Source: UBA4246 sp045113695 (GTDB lineage: Bacteria; Bacillota; Clostridia; Christensenellales; Aristaeellaceae). From it: a DNA stretch of 64,000 bases. Location: positions 1-64,000 of the forward strand of contig JBGUJG010000093.1 of the NCBI GenBank assembly GCA_045113695.1, in the 5' to 3' direction. Positions within the stretch are counted from its first letter, which is position 1, and each line of letters starts with the position of its first letter. The translations under genes were made by a program, and so were the position numbers. The notes beneath the pieces are model-generated. The model was not told the DNA's origin, did no database searches, and saw only the letters and a list, made by a program, of their open reading frames with translations. Positions 9,289-18,367 of the stretch are shown here, piece by piece.

Positions 9289-10849
9289 GCTGATCCTGCT
9301 GTCGCTGATCCTGGCCCTTGCCCCGCTTTCCGCCTGCGCGGGGGACATCGGCACGAGTTTTTCCGTCGGGATGATCTCGGTCAAGACGACGGTGCTCAAC
9401 CCGCTGCTGGCGCTGGAAAGGGATTTTCAGTCCCTGCACAGCCTGATCTACGAGAGCCTGATCACCCTGGACGACAACTACCAGCCCCAGCCCTGTCTGG
9501 CGCTGGACTGGAAGACGAACGACGGCATCACCTGGACCTTCACCCTGCGGGATGACGCCGTTTTCAGCGACGGCACCACGCTGGACGCGTACGATGTGGC
9601 CGCCACCGTCAACGAGATCATCCGTCTGGCCAAGGACGACACGGCGGAAAACAAAGGCGTTTACGCTTCCATGCGCTATACGGTCGTCAAGGCGCAGGCC
9701 AACGACGCAAAGACCGTGGTCATCACCTCCGCCCGGGGGTATTACGGCTTTCTGTACGCGATGACGTTCCCGGTGCTCAAGCAGGAGGAAGTGCAGGCGG
9801 AGTACCCGGTGGGTTCCGGCCCGTACCGGGCGGTATCCTTCAGCCCGGGCAATTTCCTCTATCTCTCGGTGAACGAGTTCTGGCGGGAGGAAGCGCCCCA
9901 TGTCTCTGAGATCAACGCGTTCTTTTTCGCGACCAACAAGGAGCTGACCAACGCCTACGAGTATAACCGCGTGGACGCCATCATTACCCGGTCGGTGACG
10001 ACGGCCCAGTACCGCACCGGCGTCAATGCCCTGAACATGGATTACCGTACCCGGCAGCTGGAAGTGCTTCTGTTCAACCTCAAAGCCTATGAGCTGGAGG
10101 ATGTCCGGGTGCGCAAAGCCATCCGCTACGCCATCGACCCGGACGCCCTGTCGGAGAACGCCTATTACGGCATGACCAGCCGGACCGACACGATGTTTCC
10201 TGCCAATACCTGGATGTATTACGACGCCAGCGGGGCGGACGGGGAGGCCTATTTCACCTATAATCTCGAAAGGGCCAACCAGCTGCTGACGGAGGCGGGC
10301 TGGACGGATTCGGACGGCGACGGCAAGCGCGACATGATCCGGGACGGCAAGAAGGTCAACCTTTCCCTGCGGCTCTGGGTCTATGAGGAGGCGGAAAACT
10401 CCGTCCGCGTGGAAACCGCCAACGCCATCCGGGACCAGCTGGCCAAGGCGGGCATCGAGATCCGCGTGTTCACCCTCAGCTTCGGCCTGGCCAGGGAACG
10501 CCTGCAGGCGGGGAACTTCGACCTGTGCCTGGCGGCCTTCCAGATGGACTCCGTGCCGGACCCGGGCTTTCTGCTGTACGGGCCGAACACCGGCAATTAC
10601 GGCCGCTATAAATCAGAAAAGATGAACAGCCTGATCTCTGACCTGCGCAAATGCCGCGTGGACATCAAGGACGGGCCGGATTTCAAGGAACTCCTCAACG
10701 AGATCCAGGCGGAGTTTGCCAGGGACTGCCCCTTTGTCTGCCTCTATTTCCGCGGCGGGGCGGTGCTGACGAGGATGGTATATACCAGCGTCCGGGATGT
10801 CCGGGAGCCGGAGGTGCTGAAAGGCATCGAAAAGATGGGATTAAGATGA
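9254..10849 (+). CDS. Peptide-type ABC substrate-binding lipoprotein (family 5), orphan
   Basis: 531 residues. The N-terminus is a lipoprotein signal with a LSAC lipobox, so the mature protein is probably tethered to the membrane outer face. The body has the family 5 solute-binding (DppA/OppA) pattern, including LTWTFTLRDDAVFSDGTTL-like sequence (here ITWTFTLRDDAVFSDG), VRKAIRYAIDPD and the late DPGFLLYG segment. The start lies inside the previous gene, with GGTGG upstream. No permease or ATPase genes adjoin it; instead it sits between a lytic transglycosylase and a peptidoglycan-binding protein. A role in capturing cell-wall peptides is plausible but inferred; it may use a shared permease elsewhere. 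Confidence 0.9.
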   Translation: MRSIWKTIIGSELILLSLILALAPLSACAGDIGTSFSVGMISVKTTVLNPLLALERDFQSLHSLIYESLITLDDNYQPQPCLALDWKTNDGITWTFTLRDDAVFSDGTTLDAYDVAATVNEIIRLAKDDTAENKGVYASMRYTVVKAQANDAKTVVITSARGYYGFLYAMTFPVLKQEEVQAEYPVGSGPYRAVSFSPGNFLYLSVNEFWREEAPHVSEINAFFFATNKELTNAYEYNRVDAIITRSVTTAQYRTGVNALNMDYRTRQLEVLLFNLKAYELEDVRVRKAIRYAIDPDALSENAYYGMTSRTDTMFPANTWMYYDASGADGEAYFTYNLERANQLLTEAGWTDSDGDGKRDMIRDGKKVNLSLRLWVYEEAENSVRVETANAIRDQLAKAGIEIRVFTLSFGLARERLQAGNFDLCLAAFQMDSVPDPGFLLYGPNTGNYGRYKSEKMNSLISDLRKCRVDIKDGPDFKELLNEIQAEFARDCPFVCLYFRGGAVLTRMVYTSVRDVREPEVLKGIEKMGLR

Positions 10850-10856
10850 CATTCCT

Positions 10857-11273
10857 ATGAGAAGAAACAGACGACCCCCCTTTCTGACGCCGGCCTTTGC
10901 GCTGGCGCTGGCAGTCCTGCTGACGGCGGGCCTGCTGCTGGCCCTCAACGGCGTATCGAGGCAGGAGCGTTACGCTTATCTCGCCTCCCTGACGCCCACG
11001 CCGACGGGCGTTCCGAAAAAGGTATCCTATATCTACGACAGTCAGACGCCCGCTCCGACTGTCCTGCTGATCGGCTCCGGCAAAGAAGGCCCGCTGGTCA
11101 GGACGATTCAGCAGCGCCTCAAAGAGCTGGGCTATTACGGCGGCCTGGTCGACGGCCAGTTCGGCGCCCAGACCCGCGAGGCCGTCATCGCCTTCCAGAA
11201 GGACAGGGGACTGACGGCGGACGGCCTGGTGGGGGACGAAACCTATGCCCTGTTGACAGGGCAGACACCATAA
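10857..11273 (+). CDS. Membrane-anchored peptidoglycan-binding domain protein
   Basis: 138 residues. A short basic N-terminus and one hydrophobic segment (about 9-30) are followed by a Thr/Pro-rich linker with two PTP-like stretches and a single PG_binding_1 domain (about 72-136: LVRTIQQRLKELGYYGG, then FGAQTREAVIAFQKDRGL). No catalytic domain is present. It starts 7 bp after the peptide-binding lipoprotein and follows the lytic transglycosylase, so the three probably form a small envelope group. It may dock at the wall or target the transglycosylase; this is inference. Confidence 0.85.
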   Translation: MRRNRRPPFLTPAFALALAVLLTAGLLLALNGVSRQERYAYLASLTPTPTGVPKKVSYIYDSQTPAPTVLLIGSGKEGPLVRTIQQRLKELGYYGGLVDGQFGAQTREAVIAFQKDRGLTADGLVGDETYALLTGQTP

Positions 11274-11297
11274 ACAACTGACAGGAGGACAGCTATC

Positions 11298-12482
11298 ATG
11301 CAAGTTCAGGACATTCAGTTCGCATCCCGTTTTAACGGCCTTTCAGGTTCCGCCATCCGTGAGATTTTCAAGCTCCTGGCGAAACCGGGTATGATCTCTT
11401 TCGCCGGCGGCAACCCGGCCTTCAGCGCCCTGCCGGACGAAGAAGTGGCGCAGGTCGCGCAGAAAGTGCTGAAGGACGACGGCAAGCGCATCCTGCAGTA
11501 CGGGGCGACGGAAGGGTATCCGCCCTTCCTGGAGGTCATGAAGCCCTATCTGGCGGAACACTTCGGCGTTGACATGGAAAAGAACGGGGTCCTGCCCACC
11601 ACCGGTTCCACCCAGGGCATGAACCTGCTGTGCTCCGCCCTGATCGACCCCGGCGACCGCATCATCGTGGAAGACCCGACCTTCCTGGGCAACATGCAGT
11701 GCATGAAGCTCTACCAGGCCGAGCTGGTGCCGGTATCCTCCGACGAGGACGGCATGAACATGGAAGACCTGGAAGAGAAGATCCGGGATGTCCGTCCGAA
11801 GATGATCTATACCATCCCCACCTTCCAGAACCCGACCGGCCGGACGATGTCCCTGGAAAAGCGGAAAAAGATGGCGGCCCTGGCCGAACAGTACGGCGTC
11901 GTGGTCGCGGAGGACGATCCCTATCACGACCTGCGCTATGCCGGGCAGGAGCTTCCGACGATCAAATCCTTTGACCGGGCGGGCTTCGTGGTCTTCCTGG
12001 GGAGCTTTTCCAAGGTGATCTCTCCGGGCCTCCGGGTGGGCTTCATGGCGGCCGAGCTGGGCCTTCTGCGCAAGTGCGTGATCGCCAAGCAGTCGTCCGA
12101 CCTGCATACGGCCCTGCTCAACCAGGCCATCTGCGCCGAATACATCAAAGAGGGCCTGCTGGCCCCGCACATCGCGGAGATCTGCCGCAGCTACGGCGTC
12201 CAGCTGGAGACGATGCTGTCCGGCATCGGGAAAATCGACGCCTTCACCTGGGTGACGAAGCCGGAGGGCGGCCTGTTCATTTTCGCCGCTCTGAAAGAGG
12301 GGCTGGACGCCCTGGCCCTGCTGCCCAAGGCGGTGGACGCGGGCGTGGCCTACGTGCCCGGCACGCATTTTTACGCCGGCGGCGGGCATGAAAACACCCT
12401 GCGCCTCAACTTCTCCATGGCGGATCCGGAGACGATCCAAAAAGGCCTCGCCCTGCTCAAGGGCGTGCTGGACAACGCATGA
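11298..12482 (+). CDS. PLP-dependent aminotransferase, class I/II
   Basis: 394 residues, fold type I aminotransferase. The N-terminus has MISFAGGNPAFSALP, typical of the LysN/2-aminoadipate and MocR-related aminotransferases. TGSTQGMNLLC, YTIPTFQNPTG, DDPYHDLRY and the Schiff-base lysine in GSFSKVISPGLRVGF (about Lys239) are all present. It transfers amino groups between amino acids and 2-oxo acids; the amino donor cannot be read from sequence, but aromatic, branched or 2-aminoadipate substrates are usual for this subgroup. The start follows ACAGGAGGAC. The stop overlaps the next gene by 4 bp. Confidence 0.92.
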   Translation: MQVQDIQFASRFNGLSGSAIREIFKLLAKPGMISFAGGNPAFSALPDEEVAQVAQKVLKDDGKRILQYGATEGYPPFLEVMKPYLAEHFGVDMEKNGVLPTTGSTQGMNLLCSALIDPGDRIIVEDPTFLGNMQCMKLYQAELVPVSSDEDGMNMEDLEEKIRDVRPKMIYTIPTFQNPTGRTMSLEKRKKMAALAEQYGVVVAEDDPYHDLRYAGQELPTIKSFDRAGFVVFLGSFSKVISPGLRVGFMAAELGLLRKCVIAKQSSDLHTALLNQAICAEYIKEGLLAPHIAEICRSYGVQLETMLSGIGKIDAFTWVTKPEGGLFIFAALKEGLDALALLPKAVDAGVAYVPGTHFYAGGGHENTLRLNFSMADPETIQKGLALLKGVLDNA

Positions 12483-13111
12483 CGGACGAATACTGGACCC
12501 TCCTTCAGGAAGGGTCGGACGAATACATCGTGCAGAAGAGCCGCTTCCTCTGCGACGCAAAGCCGGTCCGGACGGAAGAGGAGGCCCTTGATTTCCTGCG
12601 CGGCAAGCGCGCCCGCTACCGGGACGCGACCCATCACTGCTACGCCTACGTGATCGGCGAAAACGCCGGCATCATCCGCTACAGCGACGACGGGGAGCCG
12701 GGCGGGACGGCCGGCCTGCCGATGATGGAGGTCATCCGCGCCCGCCAGGTGGTCAACTGCTGCGTCGTCATCACCCGGTACTTCGGTGGCATCCTGCTGG
12801 GGGCGGGCGGCCTGGTGCGGGCCTATTCCCGCAGCTGTGCCCTGGCGCTGGACAAGGCGGGCGTCGCGAAAATGTGCCTGTCCCAGCGGATGATGGTCAG
12901 CGTTCCGTATCCTCTGTGGGACAAGGTCAGCTACCTGCTGGGCCTTCTGCCCGTCCGGACGGAGGAGACGGCCTTCGGCCAGAACGTGGACCTGGTGCTC
13001 CTGATGAAGGAAAAGGACACGGACGCGGTGCTGGCCCGCCTGACGCAGGAAACCAGCGCCCGGGCGGAAGCGGTCCTGATGGATCAGTGCTTCGCGCCGT
13101 GGAAAGAGTGA
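12479..13111 (+). CDS. YigZ/IMPACT family protein
   Basis: 210 residues. The N-terminal UPF0029/IMPACT domain shows KSRFLCDAKPV, then ATHHCYAYVIG, SDDGEPGGTAGLPM and the GGILLGAGGLVRAYS motif, all diagnostic for YigZ; the C-terminal part matches the small DUF1949 domain. Function in bacteria is uncertain; structural work on E. coli YigZ points to nucleic-acid binding, and YIH1/IMPACT relatives act in translation stress. It overlaps the aminotransferase by ATGA and ends the transcription unit, with a GC-rich hairpin 7 bp after the stop. Confidence 0.93.
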   Translation: MTDEYWTLLQEGSDEYIVQKSRFLCDAKPVRTEEEALDFLRGKRARYRDATHHCYAYVIGENAGIIRYSDDGEPGGTAGLPMMEVIRARQVVNCCVVITRYFGGILLGAGGLVRAYSRSCALALDKAGVAKMCLSQRMMVSVPYPLWDKVSYLLGLLPVRTEETAFGQNVDLVLLMKEKDTDAVLARLTQETSARAEAVLMDQCFAPWKE

Positions 13112-13117
13112 AGTAAC

Positions 13118-13144
13118 GCAGGGGGGTCTCGCGGCCCCCCCTGC
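13118..13144 (+). terminator. GC-rich hairpin after yigZ-type gene
   Basis: GCAGGGGGG (13118-13126) pairs with CCCCCCTGC (13136-13144). There is no T-run, so it may be a weak terminator or an mRNA-stabilising 3' hairpin. Confidence 0.5.
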
Positions 13145-13275
13145 GGATGCCCCGGACAGATCCGGCTCCAGAGGCCTGACCGGCTGTGATCTCCATCCCG
13201 GTGCCGCCTGATACTGTCAGACAATGTGATTCGCATATCAGTAAGAAAACAGATGGAATGAGGAAAATACAAACT

Positions 13276-15063
13276 ATGGGCAAGGAATTGAAACCCCGCA
13301 GCGAAATGAACCCCAAATACCTCTGGCGGCTGGAGGATATCTTCCCGACGGACGAAGCTGCGGAGCAGGAGATTTCGGCGCTTTCCGGCCTGCTGCCCGA
13401 AATCGGGGCAGGGGAGGGAAAAACGGCGGAGGATCCGAAGGGAGCGATCGCCCGGTATTTTGATCTGTCCCGGCGCCTGGAAAAGGTCTTCGCCTACGCG
13501 ATGATGCGGGCGGACCAGGACGGGTCGGACGGGCGGTATACCGCGATGCTGGGCAGGGTAAGGCATCTGGCCGTGCAGCTGAGCGCGGCTTCCGCTTACC
13601 TGGAGCCGGAGCTGCTGGCCCTGCCGGGGGAGCAGCTGTCCGTCCTGCGGAATGACCCCACCTTCGGCGATTACAGCGAGTATCTCCGCGGCCTTGAGCG
13701 CACGCGCGCCCATACCCTGCCGGCGGAGCAGGAAAAGCTGCTGGCCATGGCGGAGGATGCCCTGTCCGCTCCGTCCCAGGCATTCCGCGTTCTGTCCGAC
13801 GTGGAGCTGCCCTTCCCGGCGGTCCGGGATGAGAACGGGGAAGAGGTGCAGCTGAGCCACGGCCGGTATCAGACCTTCCTGCGCTCCAAAGACCGGGAGG
13901 TCCGGAAGGCCGCTTTCCTGGGCATGCACAATACCTTCCGGGACTTCGGGGGCACCTTCGCGGCCCTGTACGGCGGATCGGTCAGGCGGCATGTGTTCAA
14001 AGCCCGGGCGCGGCATTATGATACCGCCCTTTCGTCCGCCCTGGATCCGGACGAGGTCCCGGTATCCGTGTTTGAAAACCTCCTGTCTGAAGTGGACCGG
14101 GCCCTGCCGGCCCTGGATGAGTACCTGGAGATCCGCAAGCGCCTCCTGGCGCTGGACGAACTCCACATGTACGACCTGTATGTGCCGATGTTCGGGGATG
14201 TCAGCTTTGAGGCGGACTATGAAAAAGGCTGCGCCCTGGCCCTGGAAGCCCTCAGGCCGATGGGGGAAGAGTATCTGGGCGTCATGCGGCGGGCGTTCAG
14301 CGAAGGCTGGATCGACGTCTACGAAAACAGGGCCAAGCGCTCCGGCGCCTATTCCAACGGCGTGTACGGGGTGCATCCCTATATGCTGCTCAACTATGAG
14401 AACGACCTGAATTCCGTTTCCACCCTGGCGCACGAGATGGGCCATTCCCTGCATACCTATTTCAGCTCGAAGTGCCAGCCCTACCCGAAGGCGGATTACT
14501 CCCTGTTCGTGGCGGAGGTCGCCTCCACCTGCAACGAGGTGCTGCTGAGCGCCTATCTGCGGAACAAGTACCGGGATGACAAACCGATGCTGCGCTACCT
14601 GCTGAACAGCCTGCTGGAATCCTTCCGCACGACGGTCTTCCGCCAGACGATGTTCGCCGCCTTTGAGAAAAAGAGCCACGAGATGGCGGAAGCAGGCCAG
14701 CCGCTGACCAAAGAAACCCTGACGGAGGCATATCTTTCCCTCAACCGGCATTATTACGGACGGGCGGTCCATGTGGACGAGGCAATCGGCGCCGAGTGGA
14801 TGCGGATCCCCCATTTCTACAGGGATTTCTACGTCTACAAGTACGCGACCGGCTTTTCGGCCGCCGTCTGCATTGCCGACCGGATCCTCCGGGAGGGGGA
14901 GCCGGCTGTCCGGGATCATATCCGCTTCCTGTCCGCCGGCAGCAGCGTCCCGCCGATTGAGGCGCTCAAATACGCCGGGGTCGATATGAGCAGCCCCGAA
15001 CCCGTCCGCCGGGCCATGCAGGTATTCCGGCAGACGGTGGAAGAACTCAAAGCGCTTTTGTAA
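13276..15063 (+). CDS. pepF: Oligoendopeptidase F, M3 family
   Basis: 595 residues from the ATG at 13276, chosen because GAGGAAA lies 9 nt upstream and the family N-terminus (LKPRSEMNPKYLWRLEDIFP) begins directly after it. In-frame ATGs at 13186 and 13258 would add residues unlike the family. The zinc motif HEMGHSLHTYF is at about 386-396, with the third ligand Glu in VAEVASTCNE. It is a cytoplasmic zinc metallopeptidase cutting oligopeptides of roughly 7-17 residues in known members. It is followed after 46 bp by a C69 peptidase, so peptide breakdown genes cluster here. Confidence 0.96.
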   Translation: MGKELKPRSEMNPKYLWRLEDIFPTDEAAEQEISALSGLLPEIGAGEGKTAEDPKGAIARYFDLSRRLEKVFAYAMMRADQDGSDGRYTAMLGRVRHLAVQLSAASAYLEPELLALPGEQLSVLRNDPTFGDYSEYLRGLERTRAHTLPAEQEKLLAMAEDALSAPSQAFRVLSDVELPFPAVRDENGEEVQLSHGRYQTFLRSKDREVRKAAFLGMHNTFRDFGGTFAALYGGSVRRHVFKARARHYDTALSSALDPDEVPVSVFENLLSEVDRALPALDEYLEIRKRLLALDELHMYDLYVPMFGDVSFEADYEKGCALALEALRPMGEEYLGVMRRAFSEGWIDVYENRAKRSGAYSNGVYGVHPYMLLNYENDLNSVSTLAHEMGHSLHTYFSSKCQPYPKADYSLFVAEVASTCNEVLLSAYLRNKYRDDKPMLRYLLNSLLESFRTTVFRQTMFAAFEKKSHEMAEAGQPLTKETLTEAYLSLNRHYYGRAVHVDEAIGAEWMRIPHFYRDFYVYKYATGFSAAVCIADRILREGEPAVRDHIRFLSAGSSVPPIEALKYAGVDMSSPEPVRRAMQVFRQTVEELKALL

Positions 15064-15109
15064 CCGGCAGGAAACCGGTGACGAACAAACGAAGAAAGGG
15101 GGCGGACGG

Positions 15110-16636
15110 ATGAAGATCGCGGCTGTCATGCTGGTGTCGCTAGTGCTGCTGTGTGTTCACCGGAAAGCCCGGGCTTGCACCGGGGTCTATGCGGGCCGGA
15201 AGGTAAGCTCCGACGGAGACACCATCATAGCCAGGACCCTGGACCTGTTTCCCCTGACGACCCTGATGCGCATGGAGATCGTGCCCGCCGGGGACGGGCC
15301 CGGCCGGATCCTGCGGGGAAAGGACGGATTTTGCTGGCCGCTGCCGGAACAAACCTTTCGTTATGTCTGCACACCGGCGGTCCGGGGCTGCGGGCGCGGC
15401 CGGTACGCTTCCGCCGCAGTCAGCGAGCGGGGCGTCGCCGTGACCGGCACAGTGACGGCTTACATCCGCCCGGAGATCCGCCGGATGGATCCGCCCCTGG
15501 ATGACGGCCTGTGCGAGGAGGTGCTGCCGGACCTGATCGCCTCCTGCTGCCCGACCGCCCGGGAAGGGGTGGATCTGATTGCCCGGGTGATGGCTCAGAG
15601 GGGCTCCGGGGAGCAGAACATCATCCTGATCGCCGATCCCCGGGAAGTCTGGTATGTGGAGACCTATACCGCTCATCAGTGGGCGGCCCTGCGCCTGCCA
15701 GAGGACCGGATGGCCGTATTCGGCAACGAATTCATGCTGGACGGTTTTTCGGGGGAGGAGGACGGCTTCCTCTGCTCGCCGGATCTGTTCCGCCTGCCTG
15801 CGGAGCATGGGCTGGCCGTATATGACCCGGACGGAAAAATGAATCTCTTCCGGACATATGCCGGCCGGTTTTCGGACTTTGCCAACGGCCGCACCTGGCT
15901 GGGCCGCCTGCGGTTCGCGCCCGGGGAAGCGGGGGAATACCGGACGGACCGGAAATTTCCCCTCTGTTTTGCCCCGGAAAGGCCAGTCGGCGCCCTGGAT
16001 GTCATGGAGCTGTTCCGCGACCGGTTTGAGGGAACGGGCTTCTGCCCGGAGGAGACGGGGCGGAGAGACTGGCGGGTGCTTGGATCTGAATCCACCTGCA
16101 CGTCCCATGTGCTGTGCGTCTCGGACAGGGCGCCGGAAGCGGCGGCCTGCGTCGGCTGGTTTTCCCTGGGCAACGCGGAGCATTCGGTCTATCTGCCCGT
16201 AAGCAGCCTGATCAGGGAACTGGATCCTTCCTTCGCCCTGGACATGGAGGAGGCTCCGCACTATGACGCAAGGTACGCTTCCGTCCGGATGAAGCGGCTC
16301 TGCGCCCTGGCGGAGCAGGACCGCCTTCGGCTTGGGCGGCCGGTGCGCGCCGCCTTCCGCCGGATGGAGGAAGAAAGCTTTGCGCAGGCCGCGCGGATCA
16401 GCAGCCGGGCAGCCACTTTGCTGAAAGCGGGAGACCGGGCGGAAGCGGAACGGCTCTGGACGGACTTTTCGCTGGACAGACAAAAAGCAGCCCTTTTCAG
16501 GGCGGACAGTCTGTTTGAAGAAATGATCTGGTATCTGATGGACACCACGGATTCCTATGATTATGATTACCGCTGGCGTACGATGGAAACGGCGCCGAGA
16601 AAACAGCGGCCTTTCGAACCGTCCGCCGGTATCTGA
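15110..16636 (+). CDS. C69 family peptidase/dipeptidase (Ntn hydrolase), secreted
   Basis: 508 residues. A short hydrophobic N-terminus (about 3-17) ends just before ACTGVYAGRKVSSDGDTIIA, where Cys23 would become the N-terminal nucleophile after cleavage. DGDTIIARTLD is the C69 (PepD-type) signature, and QNIILIADPREVWYVETYT and WAALRLPEDRMAVFGNEF follow. Known members are Ntn hydrolases that cleave dipeptides. The start has GAAAGGGGG upstream. The gene converges with the receiver gene with no bases between the stop codons and no visible terminator. Whether the N-terminus is a true signal peptide or a propeptide is not certain. Confidence 0.88.
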   Translation: MKIAAVMLVSLVLLCVHRKARACTGVYAGRKVSSDGDTIIARTLDLFPLTTLMRMEIVPAGDGPGRILRGKDGFCWPLPEQTFRYVCTPAVRGCGRGRYASAAVSERGVAVTGTVTAYIRPEIRRMDPPLDDGLCEEVLPDLIASCCPTAREGVDLIARVMAQRGSGEQNIILIADPREVWYVETYTAHQWAALRLPEDRMAVFGNEFMLDGFSGEEDGFLCSPDLFRLPAEHGLAVYDPDGKMNLFRTYAGRFSDFANGRTWLGRLRFAPGEAGEYRTDRKFPLCFAPERPVGALDVMELFRDRFEGTGFCPEETGRRDWRVLGSESTCTSHVLCVSDRAPEAAACVGWFSLGNAEHSVYLPVSSLIRELDPSFALDMEEAPHYDARYASVRMKRLCALAEQDRLRLGRPVRAAFRRMEEESFAQAARISSRAATLLKAGDRAEAERLWTDFSLDRQKAALFRADSLFEEMIWYLMDTTDSYDYDYRWRTMETAPRKQRPFEPSAGI

Positions 16637-17035
16637 TTACAGCCGGGAACTGTCCGGCGCCTGGCCGTCCTGCGTCAGCCCCGCGGCGGCGGAATGAAGG
16701 GCGTGCAGCATCCGCATCGTGCTGATTGGCTTCTGCAGCAGGATGCTGCGGCGGTCCTGGCAGAAGGCAAGCGGATCCGTCTGACCGCCTTTGAGCAGAA
16801 TCATCCACAGGCGCGGATGGGTCGCCCGAAGACGGACGGCGAACTGTTCGATGGCTTTGTCCGCCAGGTCCAGGATCAGCAGATCCACCCGTCCGCTTTT
16901 CAGATGTCTGGATATGGGAGACATTTCCGGGGCGATCAGGAATGTCTGAAAGGAAAAGGACATCGTTTCCGCGATGGTCTGGACGCACCGGATGTCTTCC
17001 TGATCGTTCAGCGCGATGGCGACTTGGTATTGCAT
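16637..17035 (-). CDS. Stand-alone receiver-like protein, degenerate
   Basis: 132 residues from the ATG at 17035, preceded by GGAGG at good spacing; longer in-frame starts lack a ribosome site. The order fits a CheY-like receiver: an acidic cluster near the N-terminus (Asp11, Glu13, Asp14), a phospho-acceptor-like Asp56 in LLILDLADK and a Lys-Pro pair (Lys102) in LLQKPIST. The Thr/Ser that normally sits after the fourth strand appears to be Lys82, so classical switching may be lost. No DNA-binding or output domain and no kinase gene nearby. It may be a phosphate sink or an unphosphorylated adaptor; function unknown. Confidence 0.75.
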   Translation of the reverse strand: MQYQVAIALNDQEDIRCVQTIAETMSFSFQTFLIAPEMSPISRHLKSGRVDLLILDLADKAIEQFAVRLRATHPRLWMILLKGGQTDPLAFCQDRRSILLQKPISTMRMLHALHSAAAGLTQDGQAPDSSRL

Positions 17036-17062
17036 AGGAGCCTCCGTGGGGAAGTATATTTT

Positions 17063-17091
17063 ATTATATCGGACCAGCCCCAAAAAAGCAA
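17063..17091 (-). promoter_or_regulatory. Promoter for the receiver-like gene
   Basis: On the minus strand TTGCTT (17091-17086) and TATAAT (17068-17063) are 17 nt apart, 27 bp before the start codon. Confidence 0.6.
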
Positions 17092-17158
17092 GTAAAAAAT
17101 GAATAATACGGAAGAAATTTTACGTTATTTGCCATGAATCACCGGAACGGGAGGAAAA

Positions 17159-17176
17159 GCCGCCCCTAAGGGCGGC
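17159..17176 (+). promoter_or_regulatory. Perfect 7-bp hairpin in the alr leader
   Basis: GCCGCCC (17159-17165) and GGGCGGC (17170-17176) pair across a CTAA loop, ending 12 nt before the alr start. No T-run follows, so it is not a typical terminator; it could limit ribosome access to alr. Its effect is not known. Confidence 0.45.
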
Positions 17177-17188
17177 CCATGGAACGGA

Positions 17189-18349
17189 ATGAATGAACGG
17201 AAGGTACCCTATGGACGGCGCTGCTGGGCCGAAGTCGATCTGGATCAGATCGTACGCAACTACCGCCTTTACGCGGAGAGCATGCAGGTCCGGAGGGACA
17301 TCATGTGCGTCGTCAAGGCGAACGCCTACGGGCACGGCGACCTGCCGGTGGCCCTGGCGCTGCAGAAAGCTGGCTGCACCCGCTTTGCCGTGTCCAATGT
17401 CGAAGAGGCGGTGCGCCTGCGCTCAGGCGGCGTCGCGGGTGAAATTCTGATCCTTGGGTATACGCCGGTGAGCGAGGCCGGACTGCTTTCGGCCAACTGT
17501 ATTACCCAGGCGCTGACGGACGAAGATTACGCGCAGGCCCTGGCGGCGGCCGCCGACGGCGAAATCCGCTGCCACTGGGCACTGGATACAGGCATGCGGC
17601 GGATCGGCCTGAACGCGGACCATCCGCATAGCGTACTGCGGACGATCCTGCGGACGCCTGCCCCCCTGACCGTCACGGGCCTGTTTACCCATCTGTGCGC
17701 GGCCGACACCCCGTGGGACGGGGAGAGCGCCGGTTTTACCCAAGCCCAGCAGGAGAAGGCCTGGCAGATTGTTTCCCTTCTCCGCGCCGCCGGGAAAAAG
17801 GACCTGGAATTCCACCAGCTCAATTCGGCGGGCGGGCTTTACTATCCGGAGGACCGGTCGACCTTTTCCCGGCTGGGGATCATCCTGTACGGGCTGAAGC
17901 CAGACCGGGGGAACGTCCTGCCGGACGGCATCCGGCCCGCCCTGTCCTTAAAATGCGCGGTGAGCATGGTAAAGGACATTCATCCGGGCGATACGGTCGG
18001 CTACGGGCGGACGTTCCGGGCGGAAAGGGAGATGCGCGTCGCCACGCTTCCGGTCGGTTACGCGGACGGATTCAGCCGGGCCCTTTCCGGCAAAGGCCAT
18101 GTCCTGATCCGGGGCGCCTGTGCGCCGATCCTGGGCCGGGTCTGCATGGACCAGACCATGGTCGACGTGAGCGGCATCCCCGGCGTGGCCAGGGAAGACG
18201 AGGCGGTCATCCTGGGGCAGAGCGGGGCGCTTGTACAGACCGCGGACGACCTGGCAGAGCAGCTGGGGACGATCGGCTACGAGATTGTCTGCGCCATCTC
18301 CCCCAGGGTGAGAAGAGTGTATCTGGCAGACAGCACAAAAGAGCAATAA
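17189..18349 (+). CDS. alr: Alanine racemase
   Basis: 386 residues. It interconverts L- and D-alanine with PLP, supplying D-Ala for peptidoglycan. The PLP lysine is Lys43 in VVKANAYGHGD; the second catalytic Tyr is in DTVGYGRTF, and the C-terminal CMDQTMVDVSGIP and EQLGTIGYEIVCAISPRV are family signatures. The proposed ATG at 17189 has only a weak GGAACGG upstream and follows a GC-rich hairpin, so expression may be restrained. It is followed after 18 bp by a nucleotidyltransferase gene, probably in one transcript. Confidence 0.96.
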   Translation: MNERKVPYGRRCWAEVDLDQIVRNYRLYAESMQVRRDIMCVVKANAYGHGDLPVALALQKAGCTRFAVSNVEEAVRLRSGGVAGEILILGYTPVSEAGLLSANCITQALTDEDYAQALAAAADGEIRCHWALDTGMRRIGLNADHPHSVLRTILRTPAPLTVTGLFTHLCAADTPWDGESAGFTQAQQEKAWQIVSLLRAAGKKDLEFHQLNSAGGLYYPEDRSTFSRLGIILYGLKPDRGNVLPDGIRPALSLKCAVSMVKDIHPGDTVGYGRTFRAEREMRVATLPVGYADGFSRALSGKGHVLIRGACAPILGRVCMDQTMVDVSGIPGVAREDEAVILGQSGALVQTADDLAEQLGTIGYEIVCAISPRVRRVYLADSTKEQ

Positions 18350-18367
18350 AAATGCGGAGGTATCAAA

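Noticed and set aside
13084..15129. Minus-strand frame of about 680 codons opposite pepF
   Set aside because: Antisense to a recognised gene with complete catalytic motifs.
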